Assembly: GCA_937884755.1 (NCBI GenBank)
Contig: CAKZYJ010000412.1
Location: forward strand, 1 to 33,632
Reading direction: 5' to 3'
DNA from: an uncultured Flammeovirgaceae bacterium
Lineage (GTDB): Bacteria > Bacteroidota > Bacteroidia > Cytophagales > Cyclobacteriaceae
Length of the DNA: 33,632 bases
Shown: positions 25,665-33,632 of the stretch, piece after piece
Layout: every line of letters begins with the position of its first letter
How positions within the stretch are numbered: position 1 is the stretch's first letter
Translations under genes and position numbers: made by a program
The notes under the pieces: model-generated
The model's database searches: none
What the model saw: the letters and a program-made list of their open reading frames with translations, nothing else
Told to the model about the DNA's origin: nothing

Positions 25665-26552
25665 CTAAAAAAACACCATACTAACAATGCCACTCAGCAT
25701 TAGTAGTTTACAGAAGTTGTTGAGGTAAGCAAACTCCCGGCGAGTATCAGCACGTACTAAGCGGACAATGAAGAAGGCAATTGGTATTACCAGCACCAGA
25801 AAGTAAGTAATTAGCGTTTGGTTACCCAGCTTACCAGAAAGAAAAAACATCAGAAAAATGAAGACTGCCGAGAGGACGTATAGAAAATTCTTCGTTCGGT
25901 AAATTCCCCAGACTACGGGCAAAGTTCGGCAACCGAAGGTCCGATCACCAGGCATATCCTCCATATCCTTGATAATCTCTCGCACCAGCGAAATAGCGAA
26001 AGCAAATAGGGCATACGTAAACACCAGAAATTCGTGTTCTCGGTAGTAAATACCTACAATAGCCACCGACATTCCTGAAAGTACGGCGATCATCAGATTA
26101 CCCACAAACGGTAATCTTTTCAGATTATTAGAGTATAGCCAAAGCAAGAAAACGCTGCTGCAATGGATAGCCCCCACCTTCCAAGAAAGGAAAAAGCCCA
26201 CTAAAATACCAAATAAAGAGAGCACTACGTGTCCGGCCATTACGTAACGTCTCTTCAGCGTAGTTCCTACCACCACCCGACGTGGCTTGTTAATTAGGTC
26301 AATCTTTACATCGTAATAGTCGTTGATCATATAGCCCGCTGCAGCGATACAAACTGTAGAAAAAACTAACAAAAACAAATGAATATCAGTAAGGTAGGCT
26401 CGCTGCCCATTATGTACGTCTACCAGGAAATAGGCAGTGAAATACTGGGTAAGCGCTAAAAACAATAGGTTATGCACCCTGGTGAGTTTGGCAAACCCCT
26501 TAGTCCAGTATAAAAGCCGAAATGGTAGTTGTAAAGTCTTGCTTCCCTCCAT
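25665..26552 (-). CDS. UbiA-family prenyltransferase
   Basis: Integral membrane protein of 295 residues with about eight or nine TM segments. The first Asp-rich motif is NDYYDVKID (77-85), the second is KDMEDMPGDRTFGCRTLP; these bind Mg2+ and the prenyl diphosphate. Related Bacteroidota proteins are commonly labelled geranylgeranylglycerol-phosphate geranylgeranyltransferase, but the true acceptor is not settled; menaquinone or another lipid acceptor remains possible. It is the first gene of a minus-strand run with purN and purH, though the repeat array separates them. Confidence 0.9.
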   Translation of the reverse strand: MEGSKTLQLPFRLLYWTKGFAKLTRVHNLLFLALTQYFTAYFLVDVHNGQRAYLTDIHLFLLVFSTVCIAAAGYMINDYYDVKIDLINKPRRVVVGTTLKRRYVMAGHVVLSLFGILVGFFLSWKVGAIHCSSVFLLWLYSNNLKRLPFVGNLMIAVLSGMSVAIVGIYYREHEFLVFTYALFAFAISLVREIIKDMEDMPGDRTFGCRTLPVVWGIYRTKNFLYVLSAVFIFLMFFLSGKLGNQTLITYFLVLVIPIAFFIVRLVRADTRREFAYLNNFCKLLMLSGIVSMVFF

Positions 26553-26793
26553 GCTACCTTTGAACGTAAATTCAGTTAGTAAAATTTGTTTCTTCTCGAC
26601 AAAAAATTATACGTAAGCGAATCAAATACGCAAAGTAGGGGTTGTATCAACCACAGCCTCCTGCCTCCTAACTTATATCCATTTTATTAATTCTTTAGCA
26701 AGATTTAATCTTAGATAGGACAGATTGTGAGAATCACTGTAATAATTTAGCAAATTTGCAGTAAATTGGCAATTTGAATAACAGTAATTTTAT

Positions 26794-27822
26794 ATGAATT
26801 CGCGGGAAGAACAATTATTATCCTTAGCACAGGAGCGCATTTTAGTTTTAGATGGAGCGATGGGCACTATGATTCAGCGGTATGCTTTGGAAGAAGAAGA
26901 CTTCCGTAACGAGTCGTTAAAGGATCACTCCCACGCCTTAAAGGGAAACAACGATCTGCTATCGGTCACCCGGCCTGATATAATTAGAGCTATACACCAG
27001 GCTTACTTTGAGGCTGGCGCCGATATTGCCGAAACTAATACGTTCAGTGGTACGTCCATTGCCCAAGCTGACTATGGTTTGGAAAGCTTGGTATATGATA
27101 TTAATTATCAGTCGGCTAAAATTGCTCGCGAAGTGGCCGATGAGTTTACAGCTATTGAGCCAAATAAACCTCGTTTTGTAGCTGGCTCTTTGGGTCCGAC
27201 TAACAAAACTGCCTCTCTTTCGCCCGATGTAAATGATCCCGGTTACCGGGCGGTTACCTTCGATGAATTAGTAGAAGCATATACTGAGCAGATCACCGGC
27301 CTGATAGAAGGAGGAGTGGATATGCTACTGGTAGAAACCGTGTTTGATACCCTGAATGCTAAAGCCGCTTTATTTGCGATCAATACCTATTTCGAAGAAA
27401 ACCAACTTTCCTTGCCTATCATGGTATCGGGGACGATTACTGATGCCAGTGGCCGTACTCTGTCAGGGCAAACTACTGAAGCTTTCTGGAACTCTATTAT
27501 GCATGGAAATTTATTGAGTGTTGGTTTGAATTGTGCATTGGGCGCTAAAGATTTACAGCCTTATTTGCGGGAATTATCGCGCCATGCCCACTGCTTGGTA
27601 ACCGCCCACCCTAATGCCGGTTTACCTAACGAATTTGGTGAGTATGACCAGACTCCTCAAGAAATGGCAGCCGAACTGGAAGAATTTGCTAAGAAAGGAT
27701 ACTTGAATGTAATAGGCGGTTGCTGTGGCTCTACCCCTGAACATATTCAGGCTATCACTCAAATGGCTGAACGCTACCCCCCCCGACCAGTAGCTAATCA
27801 CAAAGTTTTAGTTGCCGGATAA
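26794..27822 (+). CDS. metH: Methionine synthase, homocysteine-binding module (split MetH, part 1)
   Basis: Protein of 342 residues equal to the N-terminal homocysteine module of cobalamin-dependent MetH. It starts with [14 protein letters not shown] and [16 protein letters not shown]. The zinc ligands are Cys247 (GLNCALG), Cys310 and Cys311 ([10 protein letters not shown]), at the same positions as in the E. coli protein. A TAA ends it, and the pterin/B12 part begins 16 bp later as a separate gene. Splitting MetH at this linker is known in Bacteroidota and fits a natural domain boundary, so the two products should work together. Confidence 0.96.
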   Translation: MNSREEQLLSLAQERILVLDGAMGTMIQRYALEEEDFRNESLKDHSHALKGNNDLLSVTRPDIIRAIHQAYFEAGADIAETNTFSGTSIAQADYGLESLVYDINYQSAKIAREVADEFTAIEPNKPRFVAGSLGPTNKTASLSPDVNDPGYRAVTFDELVEAYTEQITGLIEGGVDMLLVETVFDTLNAKAALFAINTYFEENQLSLPIMVSGTITDASGRTLSGQTTEAFWNSIMHGNLLSVGLNCALGAKDLQPYLRELSRHAHCLVTAHPNAGLPNEFGEYDQTPQEMAAELEEFAKKGYLNVIGGCCGSTPEHIQAITQMAERYPPRPVANHKVLVAG

Positions 27823-27838
27823 ACCTACTTGACTCACT

Positions 27839-30361
27839 ATGTCGATTACTTCTCAAGAAGATGTTCTGGTAGCCAACGTGCTTACCAATGACACTATACC
27901 ACCCATGCGGCTCAGTGGACTGGAGCCATTGGTCGTTAACGAACATACCGGCTTTGTAAACATTGGTGAACGTACCAATGTAACCGGTTCACGCAAGTTT
28001 GCCCGCCTGATCGCTGAAGAAAAGTTTGAAGAAGCTATCGCGGTGGCCCGCGATCAGGTAGAGAATGGAGCCCAGATTATCGACATCAATATGGATGATG
28101 GGATGCTGGACGGCGAAGCCTGTATGGTGAAGTTCGTTAACCTGATCTCTTCTGAGCCCGACATTGCCCGCGTACCCTTCATGATTGACTCTTCTAAGTG
28201 GCCCATCATCGAAGCAGGACTCAAGGTAGTACAGGGAAAATCGGTGGTAAACTCCATTAGTCTGAAGGAAGGAGAAGACGAATTTATTCGTCAGGCCAAA
28301 TTGATTAGAAGATACGGCGCCGCGGTGATTGTCATGGCCTTCGATGAAGAAGGGCAGGCCGACAACTACGACCGCCGTATTGAAATTGCCCAGCGTTCCT
28401 ACGATGTACTGGTGAATAAGGTCAACTTTCCTCCGCAGGACATCATCCTGGATTTGAACATCTTTCCGGTAGCTACCGGTATGGAAGAGCATCGGCGCAA
28501 CGCACTGGACTTCTTTTTGGCGACTAAATGGGTACGAGAAAACCTACCCGGTGCGCACGTAAGCGGTGGAGTCAGCAACGTATCCTTTTCCTTCCGGGGC
28601 AACAACACCGTTAGGGAAGCGATGCATTCGGCTTTTCTATACCACGCCAAACGAGCCGGTATGGATATGGGTATTGTGAACCCCACTATGCTGGAAGTAT
28701 ACGACGATATTCCCAAGGACCTGTTGGAGCGCATTGAAGACGTACTGCTCAACCGCCGTGATGATGCTACCGAACGGTTGATTGATTTTGCTGAGCAGGT
28801 GAAGGGTAATGGGAAGGCAAAAAAGAAGGAGGATGACTCCTGGCGAAAGGAGAGTGTGGAAAAGCGTTTGGAACATGCCCTGGTAAAAGGAATTGCCGAG
28901 TTTGCAGAAATAGACGTAGAAGAAGCCCGTCAGCAGTTTGAGCGGCCCATCCAGGTAATTGAAGGCCCGCTGATGGACGGTATGAACGTTGTGGGAGACT
29001 TATTCGGCGAAGGAAAAATGTTTTTACCCCAAGTAGTGAAGAGTGCCCGGGTGATGAAGAAGGCCGTCGCCTATCTCATCCCCTTTATTGAAGCTGAAAA
29101 GCAGGCTTCGGGTGATAACGGCGCTCCCAGTAGCAAGGGTAAAATTTTACTGGCTACGGTCAAAGGCGATGTACACGATATTGGTAAAAATATTGTAGCC
29201 GTAGTACTGGGCTGCAATAATTACGATGTAATTGACATGGGCGTGATGGTTCCCGCTCAAAAAATCTTGGATAAAGCCCGCGAAGAGAATGTAGACATCA
29301 TCGGCCTTAGTGGCCTAATTACTCCTTCATTGGATGAAATGGTGAACGTAGCCAAGTTGATGGATGAGCAGGGTTTCACTACTCCCCTATTGATTGGCGG
29401 AGCGACCACTTCCAAAATTCATACGGCGGTGAAGATCGAGCCCAACTACGGTAGCTCAGTGATTCATGTATTGGACGCTTCCCGCTCGGTGCCCGTCGCT
29501 AGTAATCTACTTAACAAAAAAGCCCGAGACGGATTTCAGCAGCAGATAAAAGACGAGTACCAGCAGATGCGTGACCGCCACGCCGGAAAGAAAACCCGCA
29601 AAGCTTTCACCCCACTGGCAAAAATCCGAGAAGATAAATTCAAGACCGATTGGTCGGCTCGGGAAGTGGTAAAGCCCCAGTTTTTGGGTACTAAGATTTT
29701 TAAGGATTATCCGCTGGAAGAAATTGCTCGCTACATTGATTGGAATCCCTTCTTTATGACCTGGGAGCTAGCCGGGAAATTTCCGAATATTCTGGAAGAC
29801 GAGATCGTCGGTAAAGAAGCTCAGGAACTTTATCGGGATGCTAAGGCCATGCTAGAAAAAATCATTCAGGAAAAATGGATTACCGCCAATGCCGTGATTG
29901 GCTTCTTTCCGGCCAATACGGTCCAGGATGATGACATCGAACTGTATCGCTTCACTGACAATGAAGAAGATCGGAGTCAGCAACTTACTACACTGCACCA
30001 TCTGCGACAGCAAACCAAAAAAGCGGAAGGCAAAGAGTACTTTAGTCTAGCCGATTTTGTAGCTCCCAAAGGATCAGAAGTAGCCGACTACGTAGGTGGA
30101 TTTGCTGTTACTGCTGGAGTAGGTTCCGAAGAAATTGCCAAGCGGTTTGAAGCCGACCACGATGATTACAACTCCATTATGGTGAAAGCGCTGGCCGCCC
30201 GCTTCGCTGAAGACTTCGCCGAACTCATGCACCAGCGTGTCCGTCGCGAGTTCTGGGGCTACGATCCCGATGAAAAACTGGATAACGAGGCGCTGATCCG
30301 AGAAAAATACATGGGTATTCGTCCGGCACCGGGTTATCCCGCCTGCCCCGACCATACCTAA
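27839..30361 (+). CDS. metH: Methionine synthase, pterin/B12/reactivation modules (split MetH, part 2), prematurely ended
   Basis: Translated length 840. In order: pterin-binding module ([17 protein letters not shown] near residue 40, [12 protein letters not shown]), a four-helix cap and B12 domain with DVHDIGKN (lower-axial ligand His446), and the SAM-dependent reactivation domain ending [16 protein letters not shown]. It methylates homocysteine from methyl-THF via cobalamin. The frame stops with TAA (30359-30361) exactly where relatives carry Glu in HTEK. Family sequence then continues in the same frame for 74 codons (listed separately). The truncated product would keep catalysis but lack the last part of the reactivation domain, including WYFSHP, which in E. 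coli contacts SAM. Confidence 0.93.
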   Translation: MSITSQEDVLVANVLTNDTIPPMRLSGLEPLVVNEHTGFVNIGERTNVTGSRKFARLIAEEKFEEAIAVARDQVENGAQIIDINMDDGMLDGEACMVKFVNLISSEPDIARVPFMIDSSKWPIIEAGLKVVQGKSVVNSISLKEGEDEFIRQAKLIRRYGAAVIVMAFDEEGQADNYDRRIEIAQRSYDVLVNKVNFPPQDIILDLNIFPVATGMEEHRRNALDFFLATKWVRENLPGAHVSGGVSNVSFSFRGNNTVREAMHSAFLYHAKRAGMDMGIVNPTMLEVYDDIPKDLLERIEDVLLNRRDDATERLIDFAEQVKGNGKAKKKEDDSWRKESVEKRLEHALVKGIAEFAEIDVEEARQQFERPIQVIEGPLMDGMNVVGDLFGEGKMFLPQVVKSARVMKKAVAYLIPFIEAEKQASGDNGAPSSKGKILLATVKGDVHDIGKNIVAVVLGCNNYDVIDMGVMVPAQKILDKAREENVDIIGLSGLITPSLDEMVNVAKLMDEQGFTTPLLIGGATTSKIHTAVKIEPNYGSSVIHVLDASRSVPVASNLLNKKARDGFQQQIKDEYQQMRDRHAGKKTRKAFTPLAKIREDKFKTDWSAREVVKPQFLGTKIFKDYPLEEIARYIDWNPFFMTWELAGKFPNILEDEIVGKEAQELYRDAKAMLEKIIQEKWITANAVIGFFPANTVQDDDIELYRFTDNEEDRSQQLTTLHHLRQQTKKAEGKEYFSLADFVAPKGSEVADYVGGFAVTAGVGSEEIAKRFEADHDDYNSIMVKALAARFAEDFAELMHQRVRREFWGYDPDEKLDNEALIREKYMGIRPAPGYPACPDHT

Positions 30362-30586
30362 AAAGAGACACTATTCTCGCTGCTGGACGTTACCGAAAAC
30401 ACCGGCATCTACCTCACCGAAAACTTCGCTATGTTTCCGGCAGCATCAGTGAGCGGCTGGTACTTCTCCCATCCCCAATCCCGCTACTTTGGTATCTCCC
30501 GCATCGACGAAGACCAACTACAGGACTACGCCCAACGTAAAAGTATGCCACTGGAGGTGTGCCGAAAGTGGCTTAGCCCTTCTTAG
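30362..30586 (+). pseudogene. metH: C-terminal MetH remnant beyond the in-frame TAA
   Basis: The same frame as the preceding gene reads KETLFSLLDVTENTG, then LTENFAMFPAASVSGWYFSH and a closing QDYAQRKSMPLEVCRKWL, ending at TAG 30584-30586. This is the undamaged end of the MetH reactivation domain. One base change (GAA to TAA) accounts for the break. It has no start codon placed for independent expression. Confidence 0.93.
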
Positions 30587-30591
30587 GAGGA

Positions 30592-31599
30592 TTAGATTAA
30601 TTCATGATACACTACATACATCACCGTCTCACCCACGGCTTCTAGGGTTTCCCGATCAATAATTTCCATATCGTCAGCATGGGTATGGTGGTAGTAGCCG
30701 AAATAGAAATCGCTACTAGGATCGTGGTCAATGATATCCACCATCGGTATCTTCGCCTGATAGTTTACGTACACGTGATCGTCTATAATATCGGGGCTGT
30801 CTTTGTAAATAAAGTACTGCCCGTGGCCTAGCTGGTGGGCCGCATCCCAAATTCGTTTCAACACGCTAGGTGCAGCCTGCTGCGAAACTCCTTCTCGGTA
30901 AAAGGCAGCGTTTTTGGCTCCTACCATATCCAGCACAATTCCGTAGTAAGCTGAGTAACGGGGTTGATGTTTGTTCTTAGCCCAGTATTGCGAACCTAAG
31001 CACCAGTACACCTGCTGCGAGCTTTCGGAGGTCTGTTCTTTATAATCCTCCGGCTCGCCGTAATCTTCGCCATCAAACAAGATTATATCAATCCCTACAT
31101 CCAGCAGTGAATCCTGACTGATCGCTCGAGCTATTTCCAGTAACACCGCTACTCCGCTGGCCCCATCGTTGGCACCTAAGATAGGCTCTTCCGTTCGTAC
31201 CGAGTCTTTATCAGCGTAGGGGCGAGTATCCCAGTGGGCCGCCAGCAAAATGCGCTTAGATTTTTCCAGTTGATAACTCGCGATAATATTACTCAGATTG
31301 AGGATAGTTCCGTTGTAGGCGGTAGCTTCAAACGATTGCAGTTGTACTTCGGCTCCAAACTGCTCCAGTTTACTTACCAGATAGGCGCGGCACTCCTGAT
31401 GAGCGGAGGTAGTTGGTACCCGGGGACCAAAAGCCACCTGAGCTTCGATGTAGGCATAGGCTGAGTCGGCACTAAACGCCGGAACGTACTTGGGTACTTT
31501 TGGCTGTTCAGCTACTTCTTCCTGCTTGCCTGATTGGCAACCAACGAAAACCGCCATTCCTACTGCTATCCAACTGTATAGCCAGCATCTAAATATCAT
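30592..31599 (-). CDS. M28-family lipoprotein, glutaminyl-peptide cyclotransferase-like
   Basis: Start taken at 31599 (335 residues) because it gives a lipoprotein signal with FVGC and Cys21; an upstream frame to 31653 adds a polar stretch that would bury the signal. The domain is the M28/QC fold: AAHWDTRP (His122), GANDGASGVAVLLEIAR (Asp145), ILFDGEDYG (Glu178), VLDMVG and HTHADD near the end. The single-zinc arrangement and the Trp in AHWDTRP favour glutaminyl cyclase, which forms N-terminal pyroglutamate on exported proteins; an aminopeptidase is the alternative. It is convergent with metH, with 5 bp between metH remnant stop and its own. Confidence 0.88.
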   Translation of the reverse strand: MIFRCWLYSWIAVGMAVFVGCQSGKQEEVAEQPKVPKYVPAFSADSAYAYIEAQVAFGPRVPTTSAHQECRAYLVSKLEQFGAEVQLQSFEATAYNGTILNLSNIIASYQLEKSKRILLAAHWDTRPYADKDSVRTEEPILGANDGASGVAVLLEIARAISQDSLLDVGIDIILFDGEDYGEPEDYKEQTSESSQQVYWCLGSQYWAKNKHQPRYSAYYGIVLDMVGAKNAAFYREGVSQQAAPSVLKRIWDAAHQLGHGQYFIYKDSPDIIDDHVYVNYQAKIPMVDIIDHDPSSDFYFGYYHHTHADDMEIIDRETLEAVGETVMYVVYHELI

Positions 31600-31684
31600 A
31601 GTATTACTATTATCAGCTTGCTCTTTTCCCAACACAACGGCGAATAAAACCAAAAAATTGGTGAAGCAGTGGTAAAAATGAATT

Positions 31685-31714
31685 TTGTTGATTCTAGCGT
31701 TGTTTCATCAACAA
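31685..31714. promoter_or_regulatory. 8-bp inverted repeat in the divergent M28/rimP spacer
   Basis: TTGTTGAT (31685-31692) and ATCAACAA (31707-31714) are perfect complements with a 14-nt spacer. The dyad lies 86 bp upstream of the M28 start and 54 bp upstream of the rimP promoter -33 box. It could be an operator; nothing further supports this. Confidence 0.35.
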
Positions 31715-31767
31715 GCTGAATAAGTACAACTAATAGTAAAGAGTCACGAAGCTCCCCCCTCTATGTT

Positions 31768-31798
31768 TTTGCTTTGACCAAGATATTCGCTAAATTTG
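31768..31798 (+). promoter_or_regulatory. Bacteroidota-type promoter of rimP-nusA
   Basis: TTTG (31768-31771), 19 nt, then TAAATTTG (31791-31798) match the primary-sigma consensus of Bacteroidota (TTTG-N19-TAnnTTTG) exactly. Transcription should start near 31804, giving a leader of about 58 nt before the rimP ATG. Confidence 0.8.
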
Positions 31799-31823
31799 CA
31801 GGCGTTTGTAGTAGCAACATCCG

Positions 31824-31848
31824 AGAGGGGGCATCGTCCCCTCTTTTT
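31824..31848 (+). terminator. Terminator-like hairpin in the rimP-nusA leader
   Basis: AGAGGGG (31824-31830) pairs with CCCCTCT (31838-31844) around a 7-nt loop, and T continues to 31848, giving a five-T run from 31844. It lies between the promoter and the rimP start, where it cannot serve an upstream gene on the same strand. A leader attenuator, perhaps answering to NusA itself, is the natural reading, but that is inference. Confidence 0.75.
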
Positions 31849-31861
31849 CGTTTAGCAATTT

Positions 31862-32344
31862 ATGTCATCGCAAGAGAAGATTACACAGTGGATTTCCGGC
31901 ATTCTGGAGGAAAAGGATGATAGCCTTTTCTTGGTAGATGTGACCGTAAACCCCGCCCCGCAAGGGGCTAAGGTTATTGTGCATCTGGATGGAGATAATG
32001 GCATCTCTATCGATACCTGCGCTGAAGTCAGTCGGGCACTGTCGGCCCGGTTAGAGGAAGAAGATATTATCAGTAGTAAATATACGCTGGAGGTTTCGTC
32101 GCCTGGTTTGGATCAACCGCTGAAACTGCACCGGCAGTATATCAAAAATGTGGGCCGAAATGTGAAGGTGCTCACGCAAGATAATCAAACAGCCAAAGGC
32201 ACCTTGCTAAGCGTATCGGACGATGCTATTGAACTAGAACCAACGGCTAAAGGGAAGAAAAAAAACAAGAAGAAAGAGCCGGCGGCGAACCTGCGAATAC
32301 CATTTAATCAAATAAAGAAAACTAACGTACTAGCTACACTTTAG
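31862..32344 (+). CDS. rimP: Ribosome maturation factor RimP
   Basis: Protein of 160 residues needed for 30S assembly. The N-terminal alpha/beta domain is seen at LVDVTVNPAPQGAKVIVHLDGDNGISIDTCAEVSRALSARL written over residues about 24-65, and the family signature YTLEVSSPGLDQPL follows near 78-91. The C-terminal SH3-like domain contains a Lys-rich insert (KGKKKNKKKEP). nusA starts 4 bp after the stop, the conserved rimP-nusA order. Confidence 0.96.
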   Translation: MSSQEKITQWISGILEEKDDSLFLVDVTVNPAPQGAKVIVHLDGDNGISIDTCAEVSRALSARLEEEDIISSKYTLEVSSPGLDQPLKLHRQYIKNVGRNVKVLTQDNQTAKGTLLSVSDDAIELEPTAKGKKKNKKKEPAANLRIPFNQIKKTNVLATL

Positions 32345-32348
32345 ACAT

Positions 32349-33596
32349 ATGATGGACACGGCAACTTTAATCGAGTCGTTTGCGGAATTTGCCCGGGGTA
32401 AAAATATTGACCGCCCCACCATGATCCGCATTTTGGAAGACGTATTTCGGGCAATGGTCCGTAAGAGATACGAAACCGACGAAAACTTCGATGTGATCAT
32501 CAACGCCGATAAGGGTGACTTGGAAATCTGGCGCTTCCGCGAAATTGTGGATGATAACTCGGAAGACATTTGGGATCATGATAAAATCAGCTTATCGGAT
32601 GCTCAGAAGATTGAGCCAGACTTTGAGATTGGAGAGGAAGTGGCTGAAGAAATTAAGCTGGAAGATTTTGGCCGACGCACCGTGATGATGGCTCGCCAAA
32701 CCCTGATCCAGAAAGTAAAAGACCTGGAGAAGGACATCCTTTTCCAGAAGTATAAAGATCTGGTAGGTGAGATTATTGTAGGAGAGGTTTACCAGATACT
32801 GAGCCGGGAGATTTTGCTTATCGATGGTGAAGGCAACGAATTGATCATGCCTCGCTCCGAACAGATTCCGAAAGATCGCTTCCGTAAAGGTGAGTCGGTA
32901 CGGGCGATTGTGCACCGGGTAGAGATGGTAAATGGAAACCCCCGCATTATTATGTCGCGTACTTCCGAGAAGTTTCTCGAGCGACTGTTCGAAATGGAGG
33001 TACCCGAAGTTTACGACGGACTCATTACTATGCGAAACACCGTGCGAGAGCCGGGCGAGCGAGCAAAAGTGGCGGTAGAGTCTTACGACGACCGCATCGA
33101 TCCGGTAGGCGCCTGTGTAGGAATGAAAGGCTCCCGTATTCACAGCATTGTACGCGAATTGCAGAATGAGAACATTGACGTAATTAACTACACCGATAAC
33201 CTGGAGCTGTATATTACTCGGGCCCTTAGTCCGGCGAAAATCAGCTCTATTAAAATAGATGAAGAAGGCAAACGGGTGTCCGTTTTCCTCAAGCCCGATC
33301 AGGTATCACTGGCTATCGGCCGGGGAGGTCAAAACATCAAATTGGCAAGCCGTTTAGTGGGGTACGAAATTGACGTATTCCGAGAGACCCTCGGCCTGGA
33401 AGCTGATGAAGATGTGGACCTGGATGAGTTTGCGGATGAGGTGGAAGATTGGGTGATCGATGAGTTTAAAAAGATTGGTCTAGATACCGCCAAAAGCGTG
33501 CTTTCATTAGCGAAAGAAGACCTTGTGCGGCGTACCGATCTAGAGGAAGAAACGGTGGAGGATGTACTATCTATCCTACGCCAGGAATTTGAATAA
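32349..33596 (+). CDS. nusA: Transcription termination/antitermination factor NusA
   Basis: Protein of 415 residues. N-terminal RNA-polymerase-binding domain (1 to about 125), S1 domain (about 135-200), then two KH domains with GMKG (about 259-262) and GRGG (about 324-327). A short acidic C-terminal part with a helix-hairpin-helix-like segment (KSVLSLAKEDLVRRTDLEEETVEDVL) replaces the AR repeats of E. coli; this length is usual in Bacteroidota. It modulates pausing and termination and assists antitermination of rRNA operons. The window ends 36 bp after its stop; infB would be expected next. Confidence 0.97.
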   Translation: MMDTATLIESFAEFARGKNIDRPTMIRILEDVFRAMVRKRYETDENFDVIINADKGDLEIWRFREIVDDNSEDIWDHDKISLSDAQKIEPDFEIGEEVAEEIKLEDFGRRTVMMARQTLIQKVKDLEKDILFQKYKDLVGEIIVGEVYQILSREILLIDGEGNELIMPRSEQIPKDRFRKGESVRAIVHRVEMVNGNPRIIMSRTSEKFLERLFEMEVPEVYDGLITMRNTVREPGERAKVAVESYDDRIDPVGACVGMKGSRIHSIVRELQNENIDVINYTDNLELYITRALSPAKISSIKIDEEGKRVSVFLKPDQVSLAIGRGGQNIKLASRLVGYEIDVFRETLGLEADEDVDLDEFADEVEDWVIDEFKKIGLDTAKSVLSLAKEDLVRRTDLEEETVEDVLSILRQEFE

Positions 33597-33632
33597 AATT
33601 TTATAAAACGCGAAAAATAACTCATATTTGAG

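Noticed and set aside
26553-26793. SAM or cobalamin riboswitch in front of metH
   Set aside because: The 241-bp gap lacks a recognisable B12-box or SAM aptamer core; a covariance search would be decisive.
27822-27839. The gap between the two metH genes as a third mutation
   Set aside because: The break falls at a domain linker with its own stop, 16-bp gap and clean ATG, and split metH genes are known in this phylum.
5739-30361. TAA reassigned to an amino acid in this organism
   Set aside because: Several complete genes here end properly at TAA at their family length, for example nusA, the BNR gene and the alpha/beta hydrolase.

Overview
The window looks like chromosomal DNA from a Bacteroidota bacterium, most likely a Cytophagales-type marine or environmental species. 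The evidence is the gene repertoire: a split MetH, a DUF1572 DinB-like protein, a BNR-repeat lipoprotein, an agarase-type lipoprotein, the basic ribosomal protein THX, and a UbiA-family enzyme typical of the phylum. Most starts lack a Shine-Dalgarno sequence, and the promoter in front of rimP matches the Bacteroidota form TTTG-N19-TAnnTTTG. The species cannot be named from the sequence alone. No tRNA, rRNA, CRISPR array, insertion sequence or phage gene was seen.

Layout. Positions 1-826 hold an AT-rich MORN/TPR protein on the minus strand with a clear terminator. Positions 827-1436 are non-coding and carry a 42-bp tandem repeat with an 18-bp palindrome in each unit. Positions 1437-2668 are a two-gene unit (DinB-like, GyrI-like). 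Positions 3032-7822 are a co-directional run: dicarboxylate/glutamate symporter, BNR lipoprotein, mnmH and selD. The last two form the selenouridine-tRNA pathway. Positions 8034-11049 hold small lipoproteins, a VOC protein and an agarase-like lipoprotein. An alpha/beta hydrolase follows, then a complete RND tripartite efflux set (12205-17868), a Fic protein, a quinone oxidoreductase, a DUF4136 lipoprotein, an overlooked 40-residue THX gene, a conserved unknown, and a WecA/MraY-like sugar-phosphate transferase. Minus-strand purH, purN and a UbiA-family gene come next, then metH in two pieces, an M28/glutaminyl-cyclase-like lipoprotein, and the start of the rimP-nusA operon.

The main surprises are breaks and repeats rather than a new gene system. 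Three otherwise well-preserved genes are interrupted: mnmH has TAA at codon 4; metH has TAA where a Glu is expected in the reactivation domain, with about 74 codons of in-frame homology continuing after it; and a small lipoprotein gene has a one-base frameshift at an A4 run. Either the genome is decaying here or the assembly carries point errors. Several intergenic gaps are filled with related short-word repeats (GTGTT-type words) arranged as inverted repeats, including seven perfect copies of an 8-mer just upstream of purN. The rimP-nusA leader contains a terminator-like hairpin that could act as an attenuator. I did not find convincing evidence of a wholly new multi-gene system.
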